The translations under genes were made by a program, and so were the position numbers. The notes under the pieces were generated by a model. It was given only the letters and a program-made list of their open reading frames with translations, ran no database searches and was not told where the DNA came from. Of a stretch of DNA of 64,000 nt, positions 11,110 to 22,689 are shown one piece after another; within the stretch, counting starts at the first letter, position 1; each line of letters opens with the position of its first letter. The DNA comes from Phoma sp. XZ068 (lineage: Eukaryota; Ascomycota; Dothideomycetes; Pleosporales; Didymellaceae): NCBI GenBank assembly GCA_004835665.1, contig RBKR01000008.1, forward strand, positions 1,116,001 through 1,180,000, read 5' to 3'.

Positions 11110-12385
11110 TCATCTCGGGGCGTTGTAGTTGAAGTCCTTCTTGCGGTCATGCTCTGTCCGCCAGCTCGTCGGGCTTTCAATACTCAAGTCTGTCAACGAC
11201 TTCTCGTATGATTTCACTCCATCCAGTTCGATCGCACTCGTGATGAATTGTGGGCCTTCTTCTGCGCTTGGTGTTCGGAATGGGTCGTTGATGTCTTCCT
11301 GACTCTCGGCGCTCCGAAGATCATCGCGGAAATGCTTTGACTTGGAACGTTTGCTTTGACTCACCCAATGGCTGTGGCTCCTTGCTGTACCAAAGGTATT
11401 TGTTCCTCGAGTATTCCCAGCTTGGATCGAGCGGGATTCGCCTGAGAAGGAACTCCAGTTGCGCAACTTGAAGATCCGTTGGATAAGGGGGTATGTGAGA
11501 GGTAGGTTTGCGCATAGCAGAGCTGTGTACGACTCTCGGAGGTACCACAGAACCCAGTCTGTTCCGAAGGGATTCGAGAAAGAGTAGTACTTGTTTAGTA
11601 CAGCCGCAACAACCTATATCCGTTAGTGTAACTCGACGAAATAGCGACATACTAACGGTGAAAAGTCCAATCAGGAAGATGCCAATCAAAACCAGCTTGT
11701 TCTTCTTCGGTAAGCGGACTTTAAATAAAAGGGGCATCGGTATGCTAAGGATGATGATGTCGGAACTGATGTTGAAGACGGCGTTGGTGATCAAGTGGTT
11801 CGTTGCTGCTGAGCATTGTACTGCGCCTGTCAGCATCGAGCCGTGAGAATGACTGTACGCACTTACTCGAATTCGTTGGTACAGCGAAGTACTGGTTGAA
11901 TGGACGACACCACACGCCAAAGTAGAGAATCTCCATGACGACGAACGTAACACCAACGTATACCGACGTTGCAACGACCAGTTTCCGTTGTGGCAGTACG
12001 GCGGTCATGCGGAAGTACATGATGAGTAGACATGCTTTCACCAGCCAGATTGTAGCGATTTGCATCTGCTCTACTACCAAGACGAACTTGGATCCGAGGA
12101 TGCGCGCGTTGATCTCATCTTGAGAATACTCTGAGACGTCCTCACCCGGCGGGATGAGGTTGGACGACGTAGTCACCACTTTAGACATGCAGACGAGCAG
12201 GACAGTGTCGGTTAGCTAAGCGTTGGGTTAGCGAATGCTTGAGGAGTCCATTCAAGTCACCGTACCATGGCGCAGACGATCAGGTAGTCATCCCATTGTA
12301 AACGTTTCCACGCTCCACGATGGAGTCGTCGTGATATTAATCGTACAATTACAACGAACCAGCACACCCCGTAAAAGATACCAGC
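11110..12385 (-). CDS. Integral membrane protein with fungal rhodopsin-type domain (Pth11-like); 5' exon unresolved
   Basis: Five exons are supported: 12385..12266, 12215..11867, 11820..11657, 11613..11110 plus an undefined first exon upstream of 12385. The acceptor at 12386-12387 is preceded by a CTAAC branch site and by an in-frame stop, so a first exon must exist. The readable part is 378 aa. It has several membrane helices, the RGAWKRLQWDDYLI loop, the QCSAATNHLITNAVFNISSDI segment and TDWVLWYLRESYTALLCANLPL, all typical of the fungal rhodopsin-domain family, followed by a long Ser-rich cytoplasmic tail. Some Pth11-like relatives act as surface-sensing receptors; the role here is unknown. 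Confidence 0.8.
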
Positions 12386-14521
12386 CTGTTCTTGTTAGTC
12401 GTGGCAGTTGCAGCTGGACTGAGGAGCATGCCTCTGGCTGGAGTATCGACATCGTTCACAATGTCTCCGCTGAGGAACCGGCGCTGTAGATCGCAACAAC
12501 GGTATGAAAAAGCCAAGGCAGGTGACAGTCCATGAAGGAGTCGGCCAGTGAATAAATGTGGCTCGATGGCGGGCCGTTATAGAGGTCGTGAAACAAGGCT
12601 GATGATTGCGGTAGGGATATAAGTTGCGGTAGGGATATAAGTTGCGGTGGGGATATAAGTTGCGGTAGGGGTGTATGTAAGAAGGTTTGGGATCACAAGA
12701 ACAACGAGGTACCCAGGTGCCGGGTGCCGGGAAGTTAACTACGGAAGGCACTACGGAAAGCAGACAAGGGACCGGCAGCTGCTAAAATTTCGGTGGGTAC
12801 TAGAGAACCTGGCGTCACTGTGGTCGCTGGGGACAATTCGCTGATAGTGATCGTCTGGGGTACCTGTTGTCTCTAAGCTGACTCGATGGACACGCAGGGC
12901 AATGCCGACAAACCCCGCCAAGCGGATTTGGAAGGCAGGAACCTTGAGTATTTGTCGTGGAACAAATTGAATTTATCTCCCGCCACTTGCGGCTTGCTCG
13001 CGGCATGCTCCGGGGCCTATGGGATCATCTTGAGGCGGAAGTCGGGCCTTTTGCTAACGCTTTCTGGCGCCAATGAGCAGCGTGGAGTACCGGACGCATG
13101 GACACTCCTAGCGCGGTCTCCCAGGCCGCCACTGATTTGAAAGTTGCAACATTGGTCGAGGTTGAAATAATCTGTGGTCCACGTTTCAATCTCGTGAACA
13201 GATGGGCCCGGGGACGAGAGTCAGGGTAATCCGAGCCGTGGTTCGCACCAGAGCTAGGTGTCCCTGACAGGTTGTGTTGCAGATGACTACTCCAAACGGT
13301 TCTCAGTCGAAATGCGATCACAAACAAACGTTGGCGTTCATGCTGCGCGCACTTTGCCGTCCCGTTACAAAGCGAGCCGTACACAAGACAAGTGGTACGA
13401 GGAGGGTGACATGCTCAGGGGCAGGGCTTCATGTAGGCTCACCGATGCCACTCATTGTTGAGAGTGGGTGCGCGGCAGAGCGCACGGATGGCCAATGTGA
13501 GCCACTGAGCTGTCGACTTGAACGAACCACTGAGGCGATGAAGCAATGAGGAAGGTCCAGTCAAAGGACGCGTGAAGACTCATGGGCTTCTGGAAACCTT
13601 CTCGGAGACTTGCGACCGATGGAATGGCGCAAGTGAGGCTGGACGAAAGAAGAAGAGCTCCGCCCCAACAGCGCGGATATGTTCCTGAGGATGCATCCTC
13701 CAGCATGTGCCTCCTCGGCTAACGTAGCCGCCACGTGCTGCGCGACAATGAGACGCAAGGTGCAATGCAAGCACGGTCGCATCATGCACGACAGCGCATT
13801 GCAGGCGCATGGACGCGTTCTTTTGTCAACCACAGCTGGGCGTTGGAGGCCTTATTTTGACAACCACCTCGAGTCAGCAGCGACAGCCCCTACTAATGCA
13901 AGCACGGGGAGACTGATTCAACGAGGTTTCCGTGGAGTATTCCTTGAGCCTTTGCAACGACGGCCATGTCAGCGACTTACAGCATGTCTAGACATTAATT
14001 CTGTTGTCTGGAAATGCGAGCCGCCAATCATCGAGAATCGTGCGAGATAAAATGCCACCAAGATTAGCAACAAAATCAGTAACATCAAATTTTGGGAAAC
14101 TGTAACGAGATCGGATATTGCACATCTCTTACTGTAAACCTTCTAGAGATCATCCTCAGCTCCGCGGGACGGTCCGCGGATGCAATAGACTCTGCGATCT
14201 CCCGGCGGCCAGGGAGGTACAAGTTCGCCACTGCAAGACGGCTGGTCGATCGCACCGGTATTTGAGCAGTTTGCCGACACATGCATGCATGGGAACATGG
14301 CGCCAGTAGCTCGATGTACGGAAAGGGGGCATTGCCTTGCCGTGTCGTGTCGTGTGCTCTGTTGCTTCTTGCAGACAGGCCTGGACAACAACACGGTTCA
14401 CACGTGAGAGGCGACGGATGGGGTTTGTGGTACCGTCAATCATCATATTTTGTCTATCGTCCCCAAATCATGCGAGCCATTAACATGGTATCATCGCGAA
14501 CTATACACGCACAACCGCACT
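12386..14521. other. Gene-poor stretch
   Basis: About 2.1 kb. The start should contain the missing first exon of the rhodopsin-domain gene, and an 18-bp minisatellite lies at 12606-12681. From about 12700 to 14500 I find no domain, no splice-compatible exon chain and no RNA gene. Confidence 0.45.
12606..12681. repeat. 18-bp tandem repeat (four copies, last one degenerate)
   Basis: Copies start at 12606, 12624, 12642 and 12660. The unit is TTGCGGTAGGGATATAAG; copy 3 has one A-to-G change and copy 4 is extended and diverged. Because 18 is divisible by three, the minus strand reads as a repeated hexapeptide (YRNLYP) within an open frame at 12395-12751, but that frame looks otherwise non-coding. 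Confidence 0.85.
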
Positions 14522-16364
14522 TTACTCGTCATCCTCGTCAATCTGACCCATCTCGGCCTCATCCTCCTCCTCAAATGTGTTCAGCGGTACGCTGTACAGG
14601 CGCAGAACAGGCTTGTTAGGGTCCTTGACAAGGACGTACTTGCCCTCGTCCATGCGCAGAACCATGTCGACGATTGTGCGGACAATACCCCATCCGTTGT
14701 TGAGGTTGAGCGCCATCTGGGCCGCGAATTCACGGGGCTTGTTGGTGAGCACGCCGAGGATGACGTGGTCGTTGTTGTTCTTGGGGTTGGTACGGGACAC
14801 GAAACTACCTTATGTTAGCATATTGATCCTATTGTGAGAACATCTAAACACGTACCCAAGCTTCATGGTGTCGGCCTTGGCAAGAATGGACTGAACAGCC
14901 CAGCGAGCAAGCTTGCAGGAGTTGTTCTTCATCTCAGTAGCGAGAACGGCACCACGCTGGCTGGCCAGCTTCGACCTCCAGTCCAGAGCACCACCGGCAC
15001 CCTGGGCCTTGTTGTCGAACTCGTTGAGCGCCTTGATGGTCAGGAACTGGTCCTCGCCGTTGATGTTGTTCTTGACAACGGCGTCAAGCTCAGTCCGGAC
15101 AATCAGGTGCAGGGGCTCCTCGTCCTTCTCGAGCGAGAGATCGAAGCGGCGGTACCTGTATGCCTTGGAAGCAGCAGGGTCGCTCTCGACTTCAGGGTTG
15201 TAGAAGGGGTGCTCGTGGGGCATGTTGACCTTCTGGCTCTCCGACTCGACAACGACTTGCAGAGGGAAGACGTTGTTGATGTGGGTGGCCTCGAGCATGA
15301 GCGCACCAGGGCTGTTGATCGAGTCCTTGTTGCCCTCGGAAATCTCGAGCGGCGCATCCGCGGCGTTCTCGTTGACAGTGACCATGTCCAAGTTAGACTG
15401 GTCGCGCTTGTCGATGAAGACCTTGTTGCCCCTCTTGGTGAAGACCAGATCCCACGAGTAGACGGACTTGGTGGCGCACATGAGCATGGAGAGGACATTG
15501 TCGGTGGCGAAGACGGTTGCCTCGTCCTTCTCGGCGAGCTCCTGCAGGATGGGGTCGCTGGAGGTGGTGACGTTGTAGGCGGCGCGCTCGAGGACGTTGA
15601 GCTTGCGCTCTGAGGTCTTGGCGCCGGGCTGCTTGTCGTAGCTGCGGTCGTAGTAGTACAGGAATCCGTAGTTGTCGAGGTCCTCGCCCTCGCCGGTGTC
15701 GAGGTTGAGCTTGCCGAGACGCGAGAAGTCGATCTCCTCCTTGACGGCCCAGTCAGGCTTGACCTGGACGGAGGGGTCGCGGTTGCGCTGGGGCTTGTCG
15801 TCCCTCCAGCCGAAACGGCGTCCACCGCGTCCACCACCACGGCCACCGCGGCTGTCGTAGCCGCCCTGCTGGCCTCCACGGCCTCCAACGCGCTGGAAGG
15901 TGCCGCGTCCGCCGCGCTGTGCCTGTCCGCCCCGCGCTCCTCCGCGTCCACGGAAGACTGTGCCGCCGCCTCTCCCGAATCCGCGTGTGCGAGCTGATGT
16001 GCGTGTGTTGTCGACAACGGAGAAGGTGGCCTCCTCCTCGGCGACCTGGACGGCGAAGGGGTTTCCGGCAGAGTTGGCGCCATATACCTGCGCGTCTGCG
16101 GTGCGTGTCAGTTGTGCGTTCGCCTGCCATGGGCACCCAAAACTTCGTATGCCTACCTCTGTAGTTGCGGTTGCCGTACTGCTGGCGACCGCCCCTGTCA
16201 CGGTCCTTGCCGTCGGTCCAGTCGGCCATGCGACCCAGCTTGTCGGCCTTGGAGTAGGGCGCAAAGGGAACGCCGTCGAGCATCGTCTCCTCAGAGACCG
16301 ATGGGCCCCAGCCCTCGGTGGCGGGGAGCGCGGACACAAGGTCCAAAAGTGATACGGGCGCCAT
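14522..16364 (-). CDS. eif3d: Eukaryotic translation initiation factor 3 subunit D
   Basis: Exons 16364..16157, 16095..14856, 14804..14522 (introns of 61 and 51 bp, phases match), 576 aa. The N-terminus (MAPVSLLDLVSALPATEGWGPS, with W-G-P near residue 20) and the APYSKADKLGRMADW segment are diagnostic for eIF3d. An RGG-rich linker follows (RGRGGARGG, GGRGGGRGGRRFG), then the core that in eIF3d contains the 5' cap-binding pocket, ending in an acidic tail (EEEDEAEMGQIDEDDE). The protein belongs to the eIF3 complex on the 40S ribosome. Strong codon bias towards C-ending codons fits high expression. A long antisense open frame in another register is a by-product of this bias. Confidence 0.95.
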
Positions 16365-16640
16365 GTTGGTTGCTTGAGTGTGGGGTCGAGTCGTCGTTCG
16401 ATTTCGACAATATCAAAATTTGGCGAATTTGGCGTGGCTCTAGCGCCGAATAACCTGCCCCGCGTATCACCACCATCACCAACACCACTTCACATAATAA
16501 TACCGTTCTCGACTGTGTCATACGTGAATGCTGTATGTCGGAATAGGCAGTAATAATTAAAACGTGGACTTCATCTGCTTTTGGGTAATATATTAATTAT
16601 TCTTGTCCGCTGAAAGCGGCGCTCATCTAAGAGCACATAA

Positions 16641-18440
16641 TCAGTCAAGGGACTCTTGCGACAACGACCGTCTATATCGTCTGCCTCTTCTTTCATCAGC
16701 ATCGTCGGCGAGACCAAGTCCCTCCACGCCCTCCATCTCCTCCCCTGTACCATCCTGTTCTCCCAGCAGTTCCTCACCAACGTCAAACCTCTCCAACAAC
16801 CCCACATCCCACCCTTGAAACTTCCTCGCCGTCGCCGGTAGCACGTCCTGGCTCTCATCAAGACTCTTCTCAAGCTCCTCATACAATTCTCTCGGGAACT
16901 CCACGTCCTCGATCGTTGCACTCTCTGGTTCCCCAGGCTGCAACGGTGCCCATGTCTGCTTCTTGAAGAAGCATTTGACAGCCCGGGTTGGGTCGGTGCG
17001 GTCCGAGCGCACGATCGAGGAGGAGAACATAAGATCTGGCGTAAATACCCAGACCAGAAGGGAAGGCGTTGAAGGAAGTGGTGTCGAGTTTGGTGCTTGT
17101 TTTGAAGGTGGTGGAGGATGAATGTGGAATTTGCGGACGCCGACGTTGTCGATTAGGTACAAAAGCCGTGCAGATATCCACTTCTGGACGCTGTATGTGC
17201 TGTAGGAGGGGGACGGGGTTGGGCCGGAGGAGATGCTGAGGCACCATTTCCGTATGCGCCAACCGTCTGCTGCTGGGTCTTGCTTGCCAAGGGTGTTGCC
17301 GCAGTGTTTGCAAACGACTTCTGCAACTGTGCGATCTTCATCAGGGGAGGCCTAAACAATGTTAGTATCTCGTGGACCCAGATATGAACAGTATACAAAG
17401 ATGTAGCCAATACATATCCTGCCAGTCCCAATAATCTCAGGGCATAAAGACAGGGAAACGTCAGACTGCTCACCCAACAGCGCCGGCGACCCGTCAACCA
17501 AAGGAAGAGGATCTGTCCCGCGCTGAGGGTATATATTGAGCCCATCAATCTGGGGCGATTGTATCGACGAGAATGCCACGGGTATTGGCGAGTCTGCCTT
17601 CTTTGCGCCCAAAAGCGCGATCCAAATCAAACACCGAAGGAAAAGAAGTTGTCTTACCTTCGCGCCCTCACAGTCCTGCTCTTTCAGCAGAAATCCTGTA
17701 AGATCGACGAAACCCACCCCCGCTGCGGCCTTCAAGCGATTCCCCGCAGCGTACCCCTTCTGCTCACCAACCTCATGCGTGTGATCATGCAGATGGTGCT
17801 CATCAGGCTTGTGGCAGTGCCAAAAGTCCATCATCTCAGCCCAGTTCTCATTCGGCAGGTCTTTCCACTCTTTCACTGAGTCCCGCTCGAGCACCACTCC
17901 CTCGCAGTTCTTACACCTGAGCTCAATTCCTTCTTGTGCACTCAACATCACGCCGTCCCACGGCACGATGTTCGCCTTGCGCGACTCGGCCATCAAGCCA
18001 AGCACATCGCTATCATCCTGCTCTTCCATCTGCATGCGCAGCGTCAACTCTTTGCTCGGCGGCTGCGCAGGCAGTTCAAGCGCCGCATCGCCCCTCCCAT
18101 CCACTTTGATCGGAAGCCGTATAGTCGCGCTGTACCCTTCATGCGACACGGTGATAAGATTCCCATCTGCATCGAGTCGGGCCTTTGTCCCGCGCGTATG
18201 GTGGCTCCTCAGGCTCGCAAACAGGGTGATGGTGCGGATGTGCAGCAGCAGCTCTGCATACAGCATGATGTGGGATTCATTCTCCGGCAGGCGCTCGGCG
18301 AAGTCTGTTGCGCTCTGGTGCAGCTCCGGGGCTGCGGTGGTCGGCGGTGGTGGCTTGGGGTTCATCAGGATCCTGACAACACTGGGGGGCAGCCCGAGGG
18401 CGGAGTAGGCTGACTCGGGCAGCGCCGGGTGGTTCGACAT
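16641..18440 (-). CDS. HECT-like E2-binding protein (Ipa1/UBE3D family)
   Basis: Exons 18440..17658, 17600..17397, 17351..16641, 565 aa. The second intron (GTATAC donor) was placed so that TACTAAC forms its branch site and phase is kept. Visible marks are two CxxC pairs (ELRCKNCEGVVL and VVCKHCGNTLG), a WHCHKPDEHH cluster, and a C-terminal segment with LLYLIDNVGVRKFHIHPP and RAVKCFFK. These fit the 'HECT-like ubiquitin-conjugating enzyme-binding' family, whose yeast member Ipa1 acts in mRNA 3' processing and whose human member UBE3D (UbcH10-binding) has ubiquitin-ligase activity. The C-terminal acidic/Arg tail is fungal-specific. It is in the same orientation as eif3d. Confidence 0.8.
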
Positions 18441-18688
18441 ACTTCATGTTGGTTGTTGACGGCCATGGCGTGGGTTGCGCGCGGGGTTGGATGAGAGATC
18501 TAAGGTCGACGGGAGCGAGTGTTAAGGTACCCGTGTCTGTGCGTCAGATCTGCGCCTAGGTGGGCGTGGAAGCGCATCCGCGGGCGAACCATGCCAGAGC
18601 ATCTTGCAATTAGGTCAAAGGGTATATTAGATTACACTATCTATGATGTGAGGTTGTGCATTGAAATGGGACATCCACTCCGTCATAT

Positions 18689-19848
18689 TTACTGTCCCTT
18701 CTTCTGGCTAGCCTTCTCATCCTGCTCGATGATGTACCTCACACCCCTCCTCACACCCTCATCCAGGCTGACAATTGGCCTGTAGCCGAGCCTGCTCCTT
18801 GCCTTTGCAATGCTATGGTACTTCTGAAGTGTGCTATACCTGACTTGCGCCCTCGTCAAGTTGGGTGTCTTGCCCACCAGCCACATAGCCCACTCTGAGA
18901 AGAAGCCAATCATGCTGGCGAATCCAGAATCCAGATGCCACACCGACTTCAATGGCAGGCGGTCACCCGCCTCGTGCCATACTGCGCGCGCAAAGTCCCA
19001 GAAAAAGACGGGCTCGCCGTTGGTGATGAAGAAAGCTTCGCCGTCGACGCGCTCGGTGTCAATGGGGATGGTAGGCAGGAATTTGTGTGTGCTGAGGAGA
19101 GCCAAGACAGCGAGGACGTGTCCGTACGCTACGTTCTCAACGTATGTGAAGTCAAACAGGTTGTCGTTGTCGCCGACCTGGTACTTGCTCTTGCCATCCT
19201 TGTACGCGGTGACCATCTTGGGAAGCAGTTGTACATCTCCCTCACCAAAGATACCGGCGGGACGAATGGCGGCGGTAAGGAAGGTCTCTGGCTTGCGATT
19301 CGCTTCAAGAACGTAGGTCTCGGCGTATGCCTAGTATCGTTAGCGACCGGCTCAATTGCTCTTCAACTTGTCCTTACCTTGGTTGTGGTGTAGTACTCTG
19401 GCTGCGCATCTCCAGTCACCAACGGCCACTTCTCGTCGGCGTTGACAAGCTCTGTAGTTCCACCAAATATGACGCTAGCAGAGCTGGTGTACACGAAAGC
19501 CTTGACTCCTGCGTCTTGCGACGCCTTCAGCAAGTTCTTGGTGCCCTCCACATTGACCTTATCGTGAACCGCGGCCGGCAGGTTGAAGTGGGGAGATGCT
19601 GTGTGGATGACGGCGTCCGGCTTAATTTGAGCAAAGAATTTCTGCATAGCCGCGAGGTCTGTGATGTCGCCATCGTGATAGGAGACGGTGCTGCTCGCAT
19701 GCCGGTTCGAGTTGGTGCGCAGGTCGAGCACCGCGATCTGGGTCTGGGGATGGCGCTTGACGATGTAGCTCACGATGTGGCTTCCCAAGAACCCGCATCC
19801 ACCGACAACGACCACCTTACCGAGGGATTGAAACTTTGAGTCTGACAT
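18689..19848 (-). CDS. erg26: Sterol-4-alpha-carboxylate 3-dehydrogenase (decarboxylating)
   Basis: Exons 19848..19378 and 19330..18689 (47-bp intron), 370 aa. This is an extended short-chain dehydrogenase of the 3-beta-HSD type: N-terminal VVVGGCGFLGSHI nucleotide-binding loop, TSSASVIFGG with the catalytic Ser, and Tyr153-x3-Lys157, the intron falling right after this lysine. FDFTYVENVAYGHVLA and the C-terminal GYRPIVSLDEGVRRGV are standard for Erg26. The enzyme removes the C4 carboxyl group of sterol intermediates with NAD+ in ergosterol synthesis at the ER, together with Erg25, Erg27 and Erg28. None of those partners lies nearby. Confidence 0.9.
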
Positions 19849-20265
19849 GTTGGCTGGTGTTCAATTGGTGGTGGTGCAGGGGATGGCATGTTTTGTGGAG
19901 ATCCAAACGCCGCACAGGCTAGACCCCGCAAACTGACAAGGGTAGGGATCGTTCAGACTTGAACGGCGCTTCTCGGAGAATGCAGGTAACGTCACTCTCT
20001 GGTAAGCTGAATCAGTTGTCAATATCAGCATAGTCAATCACAACGTAGATAATCTTAGGCTTCGCATAGACGGTCCTTAATTAATATGAACGCATTCAGC
20101 ACTCATCAGACCTGACCAGTAAACCCATCATTCTGAAATGTCTCAGTGGCCAACGCCTACGCTATGGTATTCGTATATGCTATGCGCCAGTCCCATTATG
20201 AGCGCCGAGTATGCAAGCCGCAAGACCTCGAAGAGATCGTGCGTGGGTATCAATGTAATATATAA
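19849..20265. other. Intergenic
   Basis: Promoter side of erg26 and 3' flank of the E2 gene. No gene or repeat is recognised. Confidence 0.45.
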
Positions 20266-21763
20266 TCAATCTTCCATGTCATCGGCCGTGATATCGTAAC
20301 CACCTGCAGGCAAATCTGCCTGCCAGTGTGTACTTGTACTAAAAGCAGTTCCTGAAAAAAGTCAGTAGGCGGACTATAGTGAACAATAAAGGACACTCAC
20401 TCAGCGCTATCCTGTACAGAGCGCCTCAGACGGCGGTTATATAGCTTCTTCTCGTCGGGTGTGCCCCAGAAGAGCCTGGCCGCTTCAGGATTGACCAGCG
20501 TTCGTGGGTCATAGGCTGGTGACTCCTCCTCAATGGCTCCAATGATGGCTTCGATATGGGAGCGCATATCTTGCTTGTTTGCTGCATCATAGCAGAGGAT
20601 ACCATCAGGAGAGACACGGTGGTGGAAGATGGGAGTCTCGAAGCGCACGCGAGGCAGTACGTCTGGCCACCTAGTGGGGCTGATGTATAGCATGATCCTA
20701 AACATTCCACCATCCAGGTTCGTCATGGGTCGACCGAAAAGAACAAGCTGCCAGACAAAGGGGTTCTTGTCGACAAGATCGAGATCGAGCGTGACAGAGT
20801 CGTTCTTCTTGTACTTCTCCACAATCTGCTCGAACTGACGCTGCAGGTTGCTGGCGATACTCGTCTCCCTCTGAACAGCCGCCAAGCCTTCTGCCGCCCA
20901 ACCTTCCGTCTCTTGGTTCAATGCCGCAAAGATGTTGTTGAGTCGCTCCCTGAGCGCTGTATACTGGTAAAAACCCTCCATGGTGTTGCCTGGTCCCTCG
21001 AACGGCATCTTCTCGAAGCGATCGCCGTCCTTGTGCTTTGCGGCTGCCTCATCGATGGTTGCCAGATACGAGCGGTAATACCAGAGGAAACGGCGTTTGC
21101 ACAAGTCCTTGAACGGCTCGAACGGAGCATCCTCGCGGCCAGACTGGTAGTCTTCCTCTGCGTTGTAGACTGTCACGGCGGGCCTCTCTCGGTTGATGTT
21201 CAGGTACTCTTCGAGTCGCTCTATAACTGATATGCGCAGCGACTCGTGCCGAATCTTGTCAATATATGTCTCCTGGTTCTTCTTGTCGTAGTCAGAGTTC
21301 GCGTCTTCGAAGCCGGGTTCGTTCTCGTACGGGTTGCCGGACATCAAGCTCTGTATGGAAATGAGAATCGATTCGAGTCCCTGTGCGGACGACCATTCCT
21401 CTCCTCGTTCACCACGCCATGTGCTACAGTGGTCAGTATCCGTCCTACACAGTTCTGAAGAGCTACCTACCCTAAAATCGACAGGCACACCTTGCCGGCC
21501 GCGTATATGTTTGGGTTAAAGCGTGTGCGCCCGCCATTTGTAGTGATTGCTAAGACATTCGGCGCCTTTGTGGGGTACTCTCTACCGAACTTGACGGTGA
21601 ACTCGAAGAAGCCAAACTCGTAGGGGGTGTCTGGCGGACCAATGATGAGGGCGCGAACATGGCGTACGTCGACGTCTCGCCAGGCGACCGCAAGGGAGAG
21701 GTCGGAGCCGTTCTGAATCTCGTGCAGTTCGCGGGTGATGCGTAGGATGGACTGGTTCGACAT
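20266..21763 (-). CDS. Ubiquitin-conjugating enzyme E2, UBE2Z/BIRC6-like, with a second UBC-like domain
   Basis: Exons 21763..21471, 21423..20401, 20338..20266, 462 aa. The third exon adds a tail ending DITADDMED; without it the frame would stop at 20397 after a good GTGAGT donor. The first UBC domain has RFNPNIYAAGKVCLSILGTW, with Cys93 as the expected thioester cysteine and the NPN form typical of UBE2Z, UBE2O and BIRC6. A helical linker (about residues 140-290) follows. Residues about 295-455 again read like a UBC fold: LFGRPMTNLDGGMF, PRVRFETPIFHHRV and SPDGILCYD with Cys375, then the C-terminal helices. In the second domain the HPN motif is changed to HHR. Substrate and the modifier used are unknown. 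Confidence 0.82.
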
Positions 21764-22176
21764 GATGTGAGCTTCAGGCTGCGCACCAGGTCGAAGGGAT
21801 AGGCAGGAGCGGCGTGTGTGTGAGGTGCTGGTCGTGTGAAGGTAGCTCCGGTGGCACTGTAGAGAAAGGGACGCCGAGACAGTGAGTTCACGGCGTCCAG
21901 GGGCAGGTGAGTGAAGTGCCAGTCGAGCTGTCAATGTGTGGGTGACCTGGAAGCGGAGGTGTTGAGCAAACACGCATGTGGGGCGCGCGCGTCTCTCCCC
22001 GCAACCCTCGGGCGTGGCGCAACTGGTCACCTTCACCACCGACTGATACCCGCGATTGATACCCACATTTGAGCGTTCTCGTACCCTGTCCATTCACATC
22101 CTTGGCCAATACACACAGCACCTCTGGGGCTTCTTTTTGCTTACTGAATTGACATATTCACTCTCCACCAGCTACC
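21764..22176. other. Bidirectional promoter between the E2 gene and trs23
   Basis: About 410 bp between divergent starts. Nothing recognisable beyond pyrimidine-rich leaders. Confidence 0.45.
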
Positions 22177-22689
22177 ATGTAAACGGTCACCTGCAAGCTA
22201 CATACCTTGCCAGCTAACACACCCAGGGTTGTATTCGCCCTCATGATCGTCTCCAAATCCGGCGGCCTAATCTACAACCGCGAGTTCCACACCGGCCTCT
22301 CCAAACTGACCTCCAACGACTACCTAATCCTGGCTGGCTCCTTCCACGGCATGCACGCCATAACATCGCAGCTCTCGCCCGCGCCGCGCATCCCTCACAT
22401 CACGCCTCAAAACAACATGCTTGCGCCGAGCCCCTTCCCGAACCGGCCCACGGGCATCGAAGTCATGGAGAGCAGCCATTTCAGACTGCAATGCTTCCAG
22501 ACGCAGACGGGGACCAAGTTTCTGCTCGTCACGGAGCCCCAGCAGCCGAATGTGGATACCATGATGAAGAGGGTGTATGAGCTGTATGCGGATTTTGTCA
22601 TGAAGAACCCGTTTTATACCGTGGAGATGCCGATAAGGTGCGAGAAGTTTGATAGGGGCCTGGATGGGTTCATCAAGGTCAGGGGGTGA
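22177..22689 (+). CDS. trs23: TRAPP complex subunit Trs23 (sybindin-like)
   Basis: Exons 22177..22178 and 22227..22689, 154 aa. Only the first two bases of the start codon (AT) lie in exon 1; the G comes from exon 2 after removal of a 48-bp intron with GTAAAC donor, CTAAC branch site and CCCAG acceptor. The result begins MVVFALMIVSKSGGLIYNRE, matching the conserved beginning of Trs23/TRAPPC4, whereas the unspliced ATG would be followed at once by a TAA stop. The rest shows the longin-like fold of the family. Trs23 is a core subunit of TRAPP, the Rab (Ypt1) exchange factor for ER-Golgi traffic. An internal ATG at the MIVSKSGG position is the alternative start. Confidence 0.85.

Noticed and set aside
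12395..12751. Minus-strand frame with the YRNLYP repeats as a separate gene
   Set aside because: Outside the repeat the sequence looks random and crosses the acceptor of the rhodopsin-domain gene; kept only as a repeat.
15103..16083. Long open frame of 326 codons rich in Ser/Arg/Thr overlapping eIF3d on the same strand
   Set aside because: It is an alternative frame of the strongly codon-biased eIF3d gene, without domains and without splice logic.
20397..20401. Stop of the E2 gene at 20397
   Set aside because: The stop lies inside a consensus GTGAGT donor; splicing to 20338 keeps phase and gives a coherent acidic C-terminus.
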